Below are positions 16,601 through 25,714 of a stretch of DNA of 64,000 nt, piece by piece (within the stretch, counting starts at the first letter, position 1; the number at the start of each line of letters is the position of its first letter). This DNA is from Nitratireductor sp. B36 (GTDB taxonomy: Bacteria > Pseudomonadota > Alphaproteobacteria > Rhizobiales > Rhizobiaceae): positions 694,578 through 758,577 of the forward strand of contig NZ_JACKZY010000001.1 of NCBI RefSeq assembly GCF_020833685.1, in the 5' to 3' direction. Made by a program: the position numbers and the translations under genes. Below the pieces are notes generated by a model, which was not told the DNA's origin, searched no databases, and saw only the letters and a program-made list of their open reading frames with translations.

Positions 16601-16670
16601 AATGTCCGAGATCTTACAAGACACAACCTTGTCGAAATGAGGACATGTCTTCTTGCTTTCGAAAGCGGGT

Positions 16671-16701
16671 GCGGGCGCCTCCCCCCACGAGCGGCGCCCG
16701 C
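16671..16701 (-). terminator. GC-rich hairpin after the giant barrel gene
   Basis: A perfect 9-bp stem GCGGGCGCC / GGCGCCCGC lies 8 bp past the stop codon on the minus strand. No long T-run follows, so termination may be partial and allow read-through into the DUF922 gene. Confidence 0.5.
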
Positions 16702-16709
16702 TTCGGGCG

Positions 16710-19700
16710 TCAGAACTTCCCAACCACGTTGAGGAAGGCTCCACGGTCATCCAGCGTAAGGTCGCGGAGATCGTCCGAGAAGCGCCCGAAATTGTAACCG
16801 GCACCGACCTTGAAGTTGTTGCCGACATGCCTGTAGAGGGCAGCGAGAGCGCCATAGTCCATCGATTGAATCTCCGGAAGGTAGAAGGCCCGCCCCTCGA
16901 GCATCGCATCCCAATTTTTCACGACATGGAGATCGGCTCGCAGGACACCCAGATGGGCTGAGGATTTTTCCCAATCGCCCATGGTCCCGCTACCGTCACT
17001 GCTTCTCGTCCGGATTTCGCCCAGCCGCATGCCGTATTTGCCACCGACGGACAGCCAGGGAAGGAGATCATAGGTCAGATCGGCGGAGACGATATGGCTA
17101 CGTTGAAGCGGGCCGTTCGTCGAGCGTGACATGCTGCTGATCTGATCGTTGCCCGGGAGGTTGTAGAGATAGGTGTATCTGAACAACGCGTTCAGGAGAT
17201 CGTTGTCCACGGGGCGATACGCGTAACCCAGTGAACCCTCGATATAGTCTCCGTTGTAGTATGTGCCGGCCGGTGTTTGAGAAATGACGGCGTCCACACT
17301 TCCCAGGACCCGGCCATATCCGTCGTGATCCATACTGGCGCCGGCGCTCATGACGTATGTGTTGCGGTTGCGTGTTTCGTCCTCGGACCGTTCGAACCTG
17401 GCTTCGCCGCGAAGCCTTGCACTGAGACCCAATTCCTCGTCCTTGAACCCCACACCAAGCGATCCGGCGTATCGTTCGAAGTCGGAATATTCCTTGCCGG
17501 TGGCCGTGTTGACGCGATCATCCTCAATATTGCCAGCCTCCACGCCGCCATCAAAAGTCCAGGCTACGTCGGGTGTGTAGATCACGCCGTAGCGCTGAGC
17601 CAGAGAATTCCGCCGTCCAAAGAGATCGAAATCTGCTTCTGAATAAGCAGAAACGACATCGCTCATCCGCTTCTTCACGCCTGCGACGACCGCGCCGTGA
17701 TCGCGCCCCTGCAGATCATAGCCATAGCTGCCGTCGGTGGCGCGATCCGGATCAAGGCGATAACCGATGTAGTAGTGATCTTCAGGCGTTGGATCGTAGG
17801 TCAAAGCCGCCAACCCACCAATTCCTGACTCTCCCCAGGAGACTTCGCCTTCAACACCAAGCTTCTCGCTCAGGCGCACTTCTGCACCCACGCCGTAGCG
17901 ATCATTCTTGGAGATATTGCCTTTCCTGTCGACTGTTCCCTGAACGAAACCGTAGTAGAGATAGTCGTCATTCTGCCGATAATCGACACGCAGGCCCGCG
18001 TCTAGCCTGGTACCGTCATAACCGGATTTTCCAGAGGCTATCGCTCCTGGCGAATAAAGTTTGGAATAGGCAACGCCGAAAGCTGCCTTCCAATAAGCAT
18101 CGAAGGCATAGCTGACCTCCAGTTCCGCATCACTTTGATCCCTCCCCTCTTCGGTCTGATAGTCGTCATATGACAGTTTCAGGTTCATGCTGGCGCTCAA
18201 GGGGACTTCAAGCTCTGCGCCCCAACTGCGTTCGTCTGCGTCGACCTGCTCGGTCACGCTCGAGAAACCAGCTTCCTTCTGTTCATAATAGCCACCGATT
18301 CTGCCAGCGGTTCCCAGAAAGCGGAAATCACTCAAGGCCATCTGACCGCGCAAACTCCAGGCTTTCGCCGAAAGTCCTTCGCGCCCAGCGGTATCCTGAT
18401 CCGACAATGACAGACCGCCATCCGTTGACCGCGAGATGCCAAAGCCCGGACCTTTCGAATACGCGATTTCGCCGTCGATAAAGGTCTCCGCGGAGCGTTG
18501 AAGCCTGACATCAGCCCCATAGGCCTTCTGATCCGACAGGCCGGTGGAGTCCTTTATGCCGGTGGCTCCCAAGCGGACATGCTTCCCGAGCCACGTCTGG
18601 GCACGTCCGCCGTAAACGTAGTCATCCATTTCGCCTGAGCGCGACCGATATTCATATTGGGCGACCATATAGGCCTTGTATCCGCCCAGCGCACCATTTC
18701 GGATTGCGCCATCGTCGATTGATCCGGAAGAGAGAGGCGCGTCAAGGATGACAACACCCTGCAGATAGTCGATGGTGTAATCCTCCCCATACACCAATGC
18801 GCGTCTCTCGATGACCCGGCCTGTGACCTTGTCACGGTACTCGATATGCAAGGTCTCCGAACCTTGAATGATGCGCTGGCGTTTCAGGAAATAGGCGGAA
18901 CCACCAGTCCCCAAAAACTCATCCCGCTGGGGTAAGGTTTCCGGTTTTGCCGCAAAGGCCGTAGCTGAGAATTTGGGCTCTCCGTTCTCATTGTTGCCCG
19001 GTGAACGCAGAACCATCTCAGCACCGTAAAGACCGCGATCCACCTGGAGGAAGCGTGTCCCCGAAATCTTGGTCTTGTAGTTGCCCCACATCACATGACT
19101 TTCGCCCCGGGCAAGGCGCACATAGAATTTTCCGTTGGTCGGCGCGTCCTCGACCGAGGTGGAATCGTCACCATAGACAGGGTAATATTTGTCCGGGTCA
19201 ATGCGGCGGAGCAATTCTCTTGGATCTCTCGCATCGAGGTCCCGGAAGAGATTTTTGACCTCGTTCTCGCCCGTGTCCGCAGCCGCTGTCAGCAGGAATT
19301 TTCCCTTGATCTTTCCGCGGAGGTAGAACGCCAGACGGCCCGAGTTCCAAACTTTGTCGAATTCACCGGTTCGCACTTCCTCGATACCACTGTCGCCAGT
19401 TCGTTTCCCCAAGGTGAAATCTGCAAGAGCGACATAGAACCAGTCGTTGGTGGGGATATTCACGTCCCGGCTGAAATAAAGGCCACCTGCTTTCGACCCG
19501 CCATCAACGGCCACATCGACGATGTGCTGGCCCGGAGGCAGGATACGTTGAGTGACAAAAGCCCCATTTGGGTCCAGCGGGACCATTTCATCAAAGGCGA
19601 CGATGCCGTATCCCTCCGGCACGTTCTTTCCGTAGACCGTTATGGCCCCACCGTAGACAGGGATGTTGCGGAACGCCGTGCGGTCTTCCGCATTTCCTGG

Positions 19701-20606
19701 AGCGAAGCCGTTGCCAGAATCTGAGAGGAATTCGCCACGTGTGCTGCCAATGCTCATCGGCACCGTTTCGTCGAAGCGACCCTTGGCGTCGTAGACACGC
19801 AACACATAGTGAAACTCGCGGCCGCTGCGTGCCGGCATGACCCAGCTTGCCTCGTCATTCACATTAATGGGGACAACCGCCACGGGCTTGTTGTTCCAGG
19901 CAACGTTGCTCTCGAATATGCGAACCTCCGCTCGACTGATGAATGCGGGGTAGTTTGATGTGGCGTAGAACCGAACCGGTTCTCCTTCACGGAAAATGCG
20001 TTGGACGGGCACGGTTGACACATTGAGCAAGGGAGCCGTGTCCAACCCGTCGAACTTGATCTGAATATCCACCGAACTGAGATCGAGATCGGTTTTGCGC
20101 TGTTTGTCGACAGGGCGCGCATTGGCTGAGACACCAAACATGCCCTCATTGGTTATGTGGCCACTTTCGTCGACGATCTGCCCATCAACGGATATGACGA
20201 AGGGGACGGCGGGCCGGTCATCGGGTCCAGCGCGTTCCGTGTTCTCACCGATACGCAGTCTCCCGACGGAACTGTTGTCCAGCATTTTCCCGCGCATGGC
20301 AGCAGGACAAGCAACGCCGCCACAGTCGCCTTCGAGATCGACCAGGGGAGGCATATCGTCACCCTTGTACACAGGAGTTGCGTCTCCAGGTACAATCATG
20401 GGCGCTCCGCCAACTGTGCCCCCCATGGGCGCGCCGCCCACAATGCGGCCGTTTTGTCGTAGGGGCGAAGATTCGTATATTGGCGGTTCAGGAACAGGCT
20501 CCCTCCCCTGCATGTCCGCTGCAAAGAGCGGTCCGATTTGCAAAGTAGCCGAGATTGATACAAGACTACTGGCGAACAGAAAGCGGGATGGTGAATATTT
20601 CATCAT
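16710..20606 (-). CDS. Giant outer-membrane beta-barrel protein of unknown function (1298 aa)
   Basis: I do not recognise a named family. Visible parts: signal peptide (SSLVSISATLQIGPLFA then AD); a Pro/Gly-rich segment about 35-90; beta-rich, Ig-like periplasmic-type segments about 180-480 (for example VQRIFREGEPVRFYATSNYP, FHYVLRVYDAKGRF, VPEGYGIVAFDEM); a conserved-looking core about 480-560 (DPDKYYPVYGDDSTSV, RLARGESHVMWGNYKT); VYGEDYTIDYLQGVVIL near 630; then from about 650 to the end many alternating amphipathic strands with Tyr/Gly/Asp turns, ending NVVGKF with terminal Phe, as expected of a BamA-inserted barrel. No TonB box or plug is seen. It lies between mccB and mccA on the opposite strand. 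Possible roles (adhesion, secretion of a partner, envelope assembly) are speculation. Confidence 0.7.
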   Translation of the reverse strand: MMKYSPSRFLFASSLVSISATLQIGPLFAADMQGREPVPEPPIYESSPLRQNGRIVGGAPMGGTVGGAPMIVPGDATPVYKGDDMPPLVDLEGDCGGVACPAAMRGKMLDNSSVGRLRIGENTERAGPDDRPAVPFVISVDGQIVDESGHITNEGMFGVSANARPVDKQRKTDLDLSSVDIQIKFDGLDTAPLLNVSTVPVQRIFREGEPVRFYATSNYPAFISRAEVRIFESNVAWNNKPVAVVPINVNDEASWVMPARSGREFHYVLRVYDAKGRFDETVPMSIGSTRGEFLSDSGNGFAPGNAEDRTAFRNIPVYGGAITVYGKNVPEGYGIVAFDEMVPLDPNGAFVTQRILPPGQHIVDVAVDGGSKAGGLYFSRDVNIPTNDWFYVALADFTLGKRTGDSGIEEVRTGEFDKVWNSGRLAFYLRGKIKGKFLLTAAADTGENEVKNLFRDLDARDPRELLRRIDPDKYYPVYGDDSTSVEDAPTNGKFYVRLARGESHVMWGNYKTKISGTRFLQVDRGLYGAEMVLRSPGNNENGEPKFSATAFAAKPETLPQRDEFLGTGGSAYFLKRQRIIQGSETLHIEYRDKVTGRVIERRALVYGEDYTIDYLQGVVILDAPLSSGSIDDGAIRNGALGGYKAYMVAQYEYRSRSGEMDDYVYGGRAQTWLGKHVRLGATGIKDSTGLSDQKAYGADVRLQRSAETFIDGEIAYSKGPGFGISRSTDGGLSLSDQDTAGREGLSAKAWSLRGQMALSDFRFLGTAGRIGGYYEQKEAGFSSVTEQVDADERSWGAELEVPLSASMNLKLSYDDYQTEEGRDQSDAELEVSYAFDAYWKAAFGVAYSKLYSPGAIASGKSGYDGTRLDAGLRVDYRQNDDYLYYGFVQGTVDRKGNISKNDRYGVGAEVRLSEKLGVEGEVSWGESGIGGLAALTYDPTPEDHYYIGYRLDPDRATDGSYGYDLQGRDHGAVVAGVKKRMSDVVSAYSEADFDLFGRRNSLAQRYGVIYTPDVAWTFDGGVEAGNIEDDRVNTATGKEYSDFERYAGSLGVGFKDEELGLSARLRGEARFERSEDETRNRNTYVMSAGASMDHDGYGRVLGSVDAVISQTPAGTYYNGDYIEGSLGYAYRPVDNDLLNALFRYTYLYNLPGNDQISSMSRSTNGPLQRSHIVSADLTYDLLPWLSVGGKYGMRLGEIRTRSSDGSGTMGDWEKSSAHLGVLRADLHVVKNWDAMLEGRAFYLPEIQSMDYGALAALYRHVGNNFKVGAGYNFGRFSDDLRDLTLDDRGAFLNVVGKF

Positions 20607-21258
20607 GGAATTTCCATCTTTTATCTGCTGACAGATTCAGCGAATTGCTCCGCTTCACGCCTCCAAACGTCCCCCACTCGCTGACATACGCGCGGCCTTA
20701 ACGGCTCACGGCGGGCACAACCCACCGCTCCGCTTTGCTAGCTTTTGATTTTTGCTACTCGCGTTCCGAGAACTCACGCTTTCCCGGCGTTACAACGCTT
20801 TGCCACTCGAGCGACACAAACGCGCTTACTGAGTTTCAAGGTCAAACTACGTTGAACGCGAACCGGCTGTTCAAGGAAGGCTCCTGTCAGCCAAACCGAA
20901 CATCCTGCGCACAGCATGTTCCACGTGCCTAGAAGCCGACCGTCTCCACCAACACAGCACATGCCGGCCATATGGGCGCTTCGACACTCCAGCACTTTCA
21001 CAAAGCATATTGGATCCGGGCCGCTGTGGCGCAGTTGTTTTGGGTATTCTTACCGAATTCGATAGTTCCCAATACTGTATAGCTTACGCTTTCTCCTGCG
21101 GCTTTCTCTCAAAAGCTCGATGGTGGACCACAGAAGGCGCTGGGATGCTCAAGCGAGACGGGATTGGTAGAGACTGCGCGCAGTCTGCCATAATTTTCCT
21201 GCTACAAACCGATCCTGACGCTTTATGGTATCTCTGCTTCGTAGGAGGAACGTTCTGC
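20607..21258. other. 652-bp divergent intergenic region
   Basis: Non-coding between the giant barrel gene (leftward) and mccA (rightward). No open frame here resembles a protein. It contains a 16-bp perfect palindrome at 21171-21186 and the mccA ribosome site GGAGGA at about 21244. It must hold promoters for both flanking genes; no confident -35/-10 pair was found. Confidence 0.5.
21171..21186. promoter_or_regulatory. 16-bp perfect palindrome upstream of mccA
   Basis: AGACTGCGCGCAGTCT has two 8-bp arms with no spacer and lies 72 bp before the mccA start. Size and position suit a dimeric repressor or activator. No second copy was noticed near ivd or mccB. Confidence 0.5.
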
Positions 21259-23214
21259 ATGTTCGACAAGATTCTCATTGCCAATCGCGGAGAAATTGCC
21301 GTCCGGGTTATCAGGACTGCGCGACGTCTCGGGATCGCTACCGTGGCTGTTTATTCGGATGCGGACAGGAACGCGCTTCATACGCGTCTCGCTGACCAGG
21401 CCGTCCATATCGGTCCGGCCCCGGCTGCCGAAAGCTATCTGAATGGCGGGAAAATCATTGCCGCTGCTCGTGAAACCGGCGCTCAGGCCATCCATCCAGG
21501 CTATGGCTTTCTATCGGAAAATCCGGACTTCGTTGGACAGGTGGAGGCAGCAGGTCTCATCTTTGTTGGCCCGTCTTCGCAAGCCATTCGCGCAATGGGG
21601 CTCAAAGACGCCGCAAAAAGGCTCATGGAGAAAGCCGGGGTGCCGGTGGTTCCCGGCTATCATGGTGACACGCAGGCACTTGTCGCCCTTGCCTCCAAGG
21701 CGAATGAGATTGGCTATCCGGTTCTCATCAAAGCGCGCGCGGGCGGCGGGGGCAAAGGCATGCGTCTGGTGTCCGACCCGGACGCGTTTCCTGAAGCGCT
21801 GGCGGCTGCTCAACGAGAAGCAAAGGCGGCGTTTGGCGACGAGCGGGTTCTGGTCGAAAAGTATATTCAGTCCCCGAGGCACATCGAGGTGCAGGTTTTC
21901 GGGGACAAGCACGGCCATGCCGTCCATCTCTTCGAACGCGATTGCTCAGCCCAGCGCCGGCATCAAAAGGTGATTGAAGAGGCCCCTGCGCCCGGAATGA
22001 ACGAGGAAACGCGGATCGCCATGACGGAGGCGGCCGTGAAGGCGGCCAAGGCCATTTCCTATAGCGGCGCCGGCACGATCGAGTTCATCGTCGATGCTTC
22101 AGAAGGGCTCCGACCGGATCGCTTCTGGTTCATGGAGATGAACACACGATTGCAGGTCGAACACCCGGTGACCGAGATGGTGACGGGGATTGATCTGGTC
22201 GAGTGGCAATTGCGGGTGGCTTCAGGCGAGCCCCTGCCCTGCACACAGGACGAGATCACCCTGACCGGCCATGCGGTCGAAGCGCGTCTTTACGCAGAGG
22301 ATGCGACACGGAACTTTCTGCCGGCCACGGGAACGCTGCACCATTTGCGTTTTCCAGACAGGCTCGACACCGCAACGCTGCGCGTGGACGCCGGTGTTGC
22401 GGAGAAAGATGCCATAACTCCCTTCTACGATCCGATGATCGCGAAGCTGATCGTTCATGCCCCGACCCGGGCGGGAGCGGTTGATGGACTGGCGACCGCG
22501 CTCGAGAAAACCGAAATTGCCGGCTCCACCGTCAATCTCGGATTTCTGACACGACTGTTGCGCGACGATGATTTTTATGCCGGACGGCTGGAAACGGGAT
22601 TGATCGGACGCAAGCAAGATGTGCTGACCAAAACCGCACCGTTGCAGGAAAGACATCTGGCGGCAGCCATTGCTGCGACGTCCATGGCCGAGCCCTCTGA
22701 TCGCCCGAACGATCCATACTCGGCAATTCCGGGATATGGCCATTTCAGCTCGCTCGTTCACAAGCGGACTGTTGTGCATGATGAACAACTTGTGGAAGCG
22801 CGCGTCTCGGCCCAGGCCGATGGGGCCCTGGCCATTCGTCTTGGCGATGATCCATCAGACCAGCCCATCATCGTGCGCCGTGACGACCCCACCCGCATCG
22901 CGGCGTGGCCAGGGCATGTAACGGTGTTTGAAGGTGCCGATGCACTGACATTGAAAGTGCCGGACCGTCTTCAGTCCGCGGAGGATAGCGGTGCTGGTGA
23001 TCGGCTAAGAGCGCCGATGCCCGGTCTGGTGAAGCTGGTCCGTGCCACGGTCAATGATATGGTCAAGAAGGGTCAGCCACTTCTGGTGCTCGAAGCGATG
23101 AAGATGGAGCATACCATTGCTGCGCCGCACGACGGTGTTATTGCCGAAATCGCCGCGGAGGGTGCCCAGGTCAACGATGGAGCCATGCTGGTCCGCTTTC
23201 ATGAAGCGGAATAG
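21259..23214 (+). CDS. mccA: Methylcrotonyl-CoA carboxylase, biotin carboxylase/biotin carrier (alpha) subunit
   Basis: A 651-residue biotin-dependent carboxylase subunit. The start MFDKILIANRGEIAVRVI is the universal biotin-carboxylase N-terminus, with AGGAGGA before it; the open frame upstream is ignored. The ATP-grasp domain shows KARAGGGGKGMRLV, IEVQVFGDKHGHAVHLFERDCS and EMNTRLQVEHPVTE. The C-terminal biotinyl domain has the biotin site K615 in LEAMKMEHT. The length and the BT-domain linker fit MccA/LiuD rather than propionyl-CoA carboxylase alpha, and mccB and ivd lie upstream on the same strand. It carboxylates biotin for the MccB step of leucine catabolism. It must have its own promoter, because two opposite-strand genes separate it from mccB. 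Confidence 0.93.
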   Translation: MFDKILIANRGEIAVRVIRTARRLGIATVAVYSDADRNALHTRLADQAVHIGPAPAAESYLNGGKIIAAARETGAQAIHPGYGFLSENPDFVGQVEAAGLIFVGPSSQAIRAMGLKDAAKRLMEKAGVPVVPGYHGDTQALVALASKANEIGYPVLIKARAGGGGKGMRLVSDPDAFPEALAAAQREAKAAFGDERVLVEKYIQSPRHIEVQVFGDKHGHAVHLFERDCSAQRRHQKVIEEAPAPGMNEETRIAMTEAAVKAAKAISYSGAGTIEFIVDASEGLRPDRFWFMEMNTRLQVEHPVTEMVTGIDLVEWQLRVASGEPLPCTQDEITLTGHAVEARLYAEDATRNFLPATGTLHHLRFPDRLDTATLRVDAGVAEKDAITPFYDPMIAKLIVHAPTRAGAVDGLATALEKTEIAGSTVNLGFLTRLLRDDDFYAGRLETGLIGRKQDVLTKTAPLQERHLAAAIAATSMAEPSDRPNDPYSAIPGYGHFSSLVHKRTVVHDEQLVEARVSAQADGALAIRLGDDPSDQPIIVRRDDPTRIAAWPGHVTVFEGADALTLKVPDRLQSAEDSGAGDRLRAPMPGLVKLVRATVNDMVKKGQPLLVLEAMKMEHTIAAPHDGVIAEIAAEGAQVNDGAMLVRFHEAE

Positions 23215-23239
23215 GCGATTTGTGATGGTGCCTTGCGTT

Positions 23240-23270
23240 CAGGACCCGGCTGATTTCAGGCCGGGCCCTG
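23240..23270 (+). terminator. Hairpin after mccA
   Basis: CAGGACCCGGC pairs with GCCGGGCCCTG (one G-U pair) around TGATTTCAG, 25 bp past the stop. No T-run follows, so it is a likely but weak terminator. Confidence 0.5.
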
Positions 23271-23292
23271 GACGGTCCGCCCCCCCACCGCA

Positions 23293-23559
23293 TCAGTGCA
23301 TCGTCATCCATTCGCGGGCATCGCGCAGCGCTCTGGCGAGCTCCGGCTTGGACATGCCCGCCGCCAACTCCGAACGTAGCTCAGCTGCGCGTTCAGAGCC
23401 CTTGATGGCTGCAATGTTGAACCATTTGTGTGCGGCTACCAGGTCGACATCGCAATCGCGACCGGTCGCATACATCATTCCAAGTTGAAACAGCACGTCG
23501 GCCTGGGTGGACGAACCAGCCGTACCGAAGCCTGCTTCCTGAACATCGTAACGTGCCAT
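23293..23559 (-). CDS. Small Sel1-repeat protein
   Basis: An 88-residue protein with one clear Sel1-like repeat: ADVLFQLGMMYATGRDCDVDLVAAHKWFNIAAIKGS, where the helix pair follows the G-x-M/L-Y-x-x-G-x-x-V...A-x-x-W-F-x-x-A-A pattern. A second helix pair follows at the C-terminus (AELRSELAAGMSKPELARALRDAREW). No signal peptide. Such stand-alone short Sel1 proteins occur across Hyphomicrobiales; they probably act as protein-binding scaffolds. GGGA lies about 11 bases upstream of the ATG. Its neighbours, mccA and the fec operon, give no functional clue. Confidence 0.75.
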   Translation of the reverse strand: MARYDVQEAGFGTAGSSTQADVLFQLGMMYATGRDCDVDLVAAHKWFNIAAIKGSERAAELRSELAAGMSKPELARALRDAREWMTMH

Positions 23560-23847
23560 AATTCAAGATCCCTGTTTTTACTCCCGAGAGCCTTTTGTTT
23601 TGTCCCTTCCGGGCCAGCCCTTCGATGCTTTCGAGAATGCAGGGTACGGTTGAAATCGCCGTTAAATCTTGTGCTTAATTTGAAGAAAACAAAGTTCAAA
23701 TTTTCAGTAAATGCCTGTTTTTGTTAAGCATCGCAAAGCCCTGCCGGGCTTGGGTTTCGGACAGACGGGCAGCCTCAAACCGTTAACGGCCGCAGCAAGG
23801 TTTTGATAACCATGCGAAACGCTTTGACGAGGGATTTCCTGAAAATT
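23560..23847. other. 288-bp AT-richer gap downstream of fecE
   Basis: No gene is seen. A small inverted repeat AAGCCCTGCCGGGCTT at about 23735-23750 sits downstream of fecE on the minus strand and could be its terminator, though T-rich sequence is short. The stretch 23660-23730 is notably A/T-rich and may carry the Sel1 gene promoter. Confidence 0.4.
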
Positions 23848-24675
23848 CTAGTCCTGAACCAGGCGATCGCGGCGTCCCGGGCAGGCAGCGATGGGCACAC
23901 AGAAGGGCCGTTGGGACACCTCTTCGTGCCGCACGATACATTCGATTCCGAACACATCTTCGATCAGATCCTGACGGAAGACCTCTTCCACCGGGCCTGA
24001 GCCGGCCACTTCGCCCCCGCGAAAGAAGACGATATCGTCGGCAAAACGTGCAGCCAGGTTCAGATCATGAAGGACGACCACCACCGTCTTTCCTTCCTGC
24101 GCGCCAAGGCGGCGCACCAGAGCCAGCACTTCCAGAGCGTGCGCGATATCAAGATGGTTGGTGGGTTCGTCCAGCAGAATGACCGGAGACGCCTGCGCCA
24201 GAACCATGGCAATCCAGACCCTCTGGAGCTGCCCGCCCGATAGGCTGCCGATCGAGCGGTTGGCCATATCCGTGAGATTTGTTTCCCGCAGCGCATTTGT
24301 GACGGCTCTACGGTCGCTGTCGGTATTGGAGGTGAAAGCTCTGCGGTGCGCATAGCGCCCAAGCCGGACCAACTGTTCGACAGTCAGTTCCTCGGGGGCG
24401 GTCGGACTTTGCGTCAGCATGGCGATTTCACGGGCGAGCGTCTTCACCGGCAGGTCGGCGATGGGCCTGTCGCGCAACAGCACAGACCCGGCATCTGCCG
24501 GCAGGAGCGCGCGCATAGCACGGAGCGCCGTCGATTTGCCACAGCCATTGGGTCCACAGAAGGCCGTCAGCCTACCGGGTCGGATCGAGAGGTTGAGGTC
24601 TCTGAAAACACGTTTGCCCGGATAGCCTAGCGCAACGGAGCGCAATTCAATCTCATTCCGATGATCGCTATGCAT
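23848..24675 (-). CDS. Iron-chelate ABC transporter ATP-binding protein (FecE/FepC type)
   Basis: A 275-residue ABC ATPase. Walker A is GPNGCGKST (about 41-49), the Q-loop lies in MLTQSP, the signature is LSGGQLQR, and Walker B is VILLDEPTNHLD followed by the H-loop VVVLHDLN. The layout matches ATPases of ferric siderophore/haem importers. The ATG at 24675 overlaps the permease stop by 8 nt; an ATG five codons earlier is possible. It is the last gene of the fecC-fecD-fecE unit, and energises uptake of a ferric chelate across the inner membrane. The chelate is not determinable. Confidence 0.88.
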   Translation of the reverse strand: MHSDHRNEIELRSVALGYPGKRVFRDLNLSIRPGRLTAFCGPNGCGKSTALRAMRALLPADAGSVLLRDRPIADLPVKTLAREIAMLTQSPTAPEELTVEQLVRLGRYAHRRAFTSNTDSDRRAVTNALRETNLTDMANRSIGSLSGGQLQRVWIAMVLAQASPVILLDEPTNHLDIAHALEVLALVRRLGAQEGKTVVVVLHDLNLAARFADDIVFFRGGEVAGSGPVEEVFRQDLIEDVFGIECIVRHEEVSQRPFCVPIAACPGRRDRLVQD

Positions 24676-25714
24676 GAATACGTCCCGCACGTATGAGAAT
24701 GAAAAGGAAATAGGGTGCGCCGATCACGGCTGTCACCGCACCCGCAGGCACCTCAAGCGGAGCGAAAAGCGTTCGCACCATCATGTCGGCCGCCATGACC
24801 ATCGCCGCGCCCACCAATGCCGCTGCCAGCATCTGCGTACCGGCACGCCCCGGCAAGATGAGACGCGCAATATGGGGAGCAATTAGACCGACAAAGCCAA
24901 TCGCTCCAGCAAATGAAACGGCCGCGGCCGTGAGGAGAGCCGCCAGTCCGAACAGCATCAGCTGTGTTGAGCGCACTGACAGACCGCTTGCCTGAGCGCT
25001 GATCTCGTCGAGCATAAGTTGATCCATGCGGCGTGAAAGCAGAAAGGCGAGCGGCACAAAAACGGTAAGCACGATTGCCAAGACATCAACATCCGCCCAG
25101 CGCGCCTGATAAACGGAGCCTGCTAGCCACATGGCCGCCTGGCTGGCGCGATGCACCGGCCCATCGACCAGAAAGAGTGTCACTCCAGCCTTCGCCAGTG
25201 CCCCGAGTGCAACGCCATAGAGGATGGTGCGCAACGGCGGCGCATCAGTGCGCAGCGCAAGGAGGATGACGACACCCGCAAAGAGCAGCGCCCCCAGCGC
25301 TGCCGCCAATGGCTGCCACATGATGCTGACGACAAGAGCGTTCGATTCATTGCTGAACATGAGAAGGAAGCACATCACACCCAGCGCCGCACCATCGACA
25401 ATGCCAAGCACAGATGGGGAAGCAAGCTCATTGCGCGTTGCGCGTTGCAGGATGAAGCCGGCCAGCGCCAGGGCCACGCCGCTCAATCCGGCCATCAGCA
25501 GCCGTGGCATCCGCAGCGACCAGATGATGATGGTATCGCTGCGTTCTCCTGTCCCAAGAATGGCCAGAACCACGCGGTTCAGTGGCATACCCGAACTACC
25601 CAGCGCAATACTGGCAAATCCCAGCAGGCAGAGGACTGCCATGCAAAGGGCAAGAACAATTGGCCGCCGCGACGCGGAAGCGGTGGTGGCGTGGATAGGA
25701 CCGGCACTCTTCAC
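24668..25714 (-). CDS. Iron-chelate ABC transporter permease (FecCD family)
   Basis: A 348-residue inner-membrane permease with roughly ten hydrophobic segments. Family signatures: RMPRLLMAGLSGVALALAG, then FILQRATRNELASPSVLGI (compare the usual LQ-x-x-x-R-N-P-L-A-x-P-x-x-L-G), and GFVGLIAPHIARLI for coupling to the ATPase. The first ATG overlaps the previous permease gene by four bases (ATGA). It pairs with the next permease to form a heterodimeric channel. Confidence 0.9.
   Translation of the reverse strand: MKSAGPIHATTASASRRPIVLALCMAVLCLLGFASIALGSSGMPLNRVVLAILGTGERSDTIIIWSLRMPRLLMAGLSGVALALAGFILQRATRNELASPSVLGIVDGAALGVMCFLLMFSNESNALVVSIMWQPLAAALGALLFAGVVILLALRTDAPPLRTILYGVALGALAKAGVTLFLVDGPVHRASQAAMWLAGSVYQARWADVDVLAIVLTVFVPLAFLLSRRMDQLMLDEISAQASGLSVRSTQLMLFGLAALLTAAAVSFAGAIGFVGLIAPHIARLILPGRAGTQMLAAALVGAAMVMAADMMVRTLFAPLEVPAGAVTAVIGAPYFLFILIRAGRIHA

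Noticed and set aside
20735-20932. A 65-codon plus-strand frame in the gap before mccA
   Set aside because: No ribosome site, no signal, no family resemblance; amino-acid use looks random.
21010-21258. 83-codon N-terminal extension of mccA
   Set aside because: The extension is not carboxylase-like; MFDKILIANRGEIAVR is the standard N-terminus and has AGGAGGA right before it.
23660-23680. CtrA-like TTAA...TTAA pair upstream of the Sel1 gene
   Set aside because: The spacing is nine bases, not seven, in an A/T-rich stretch where such pairs arise by chance.
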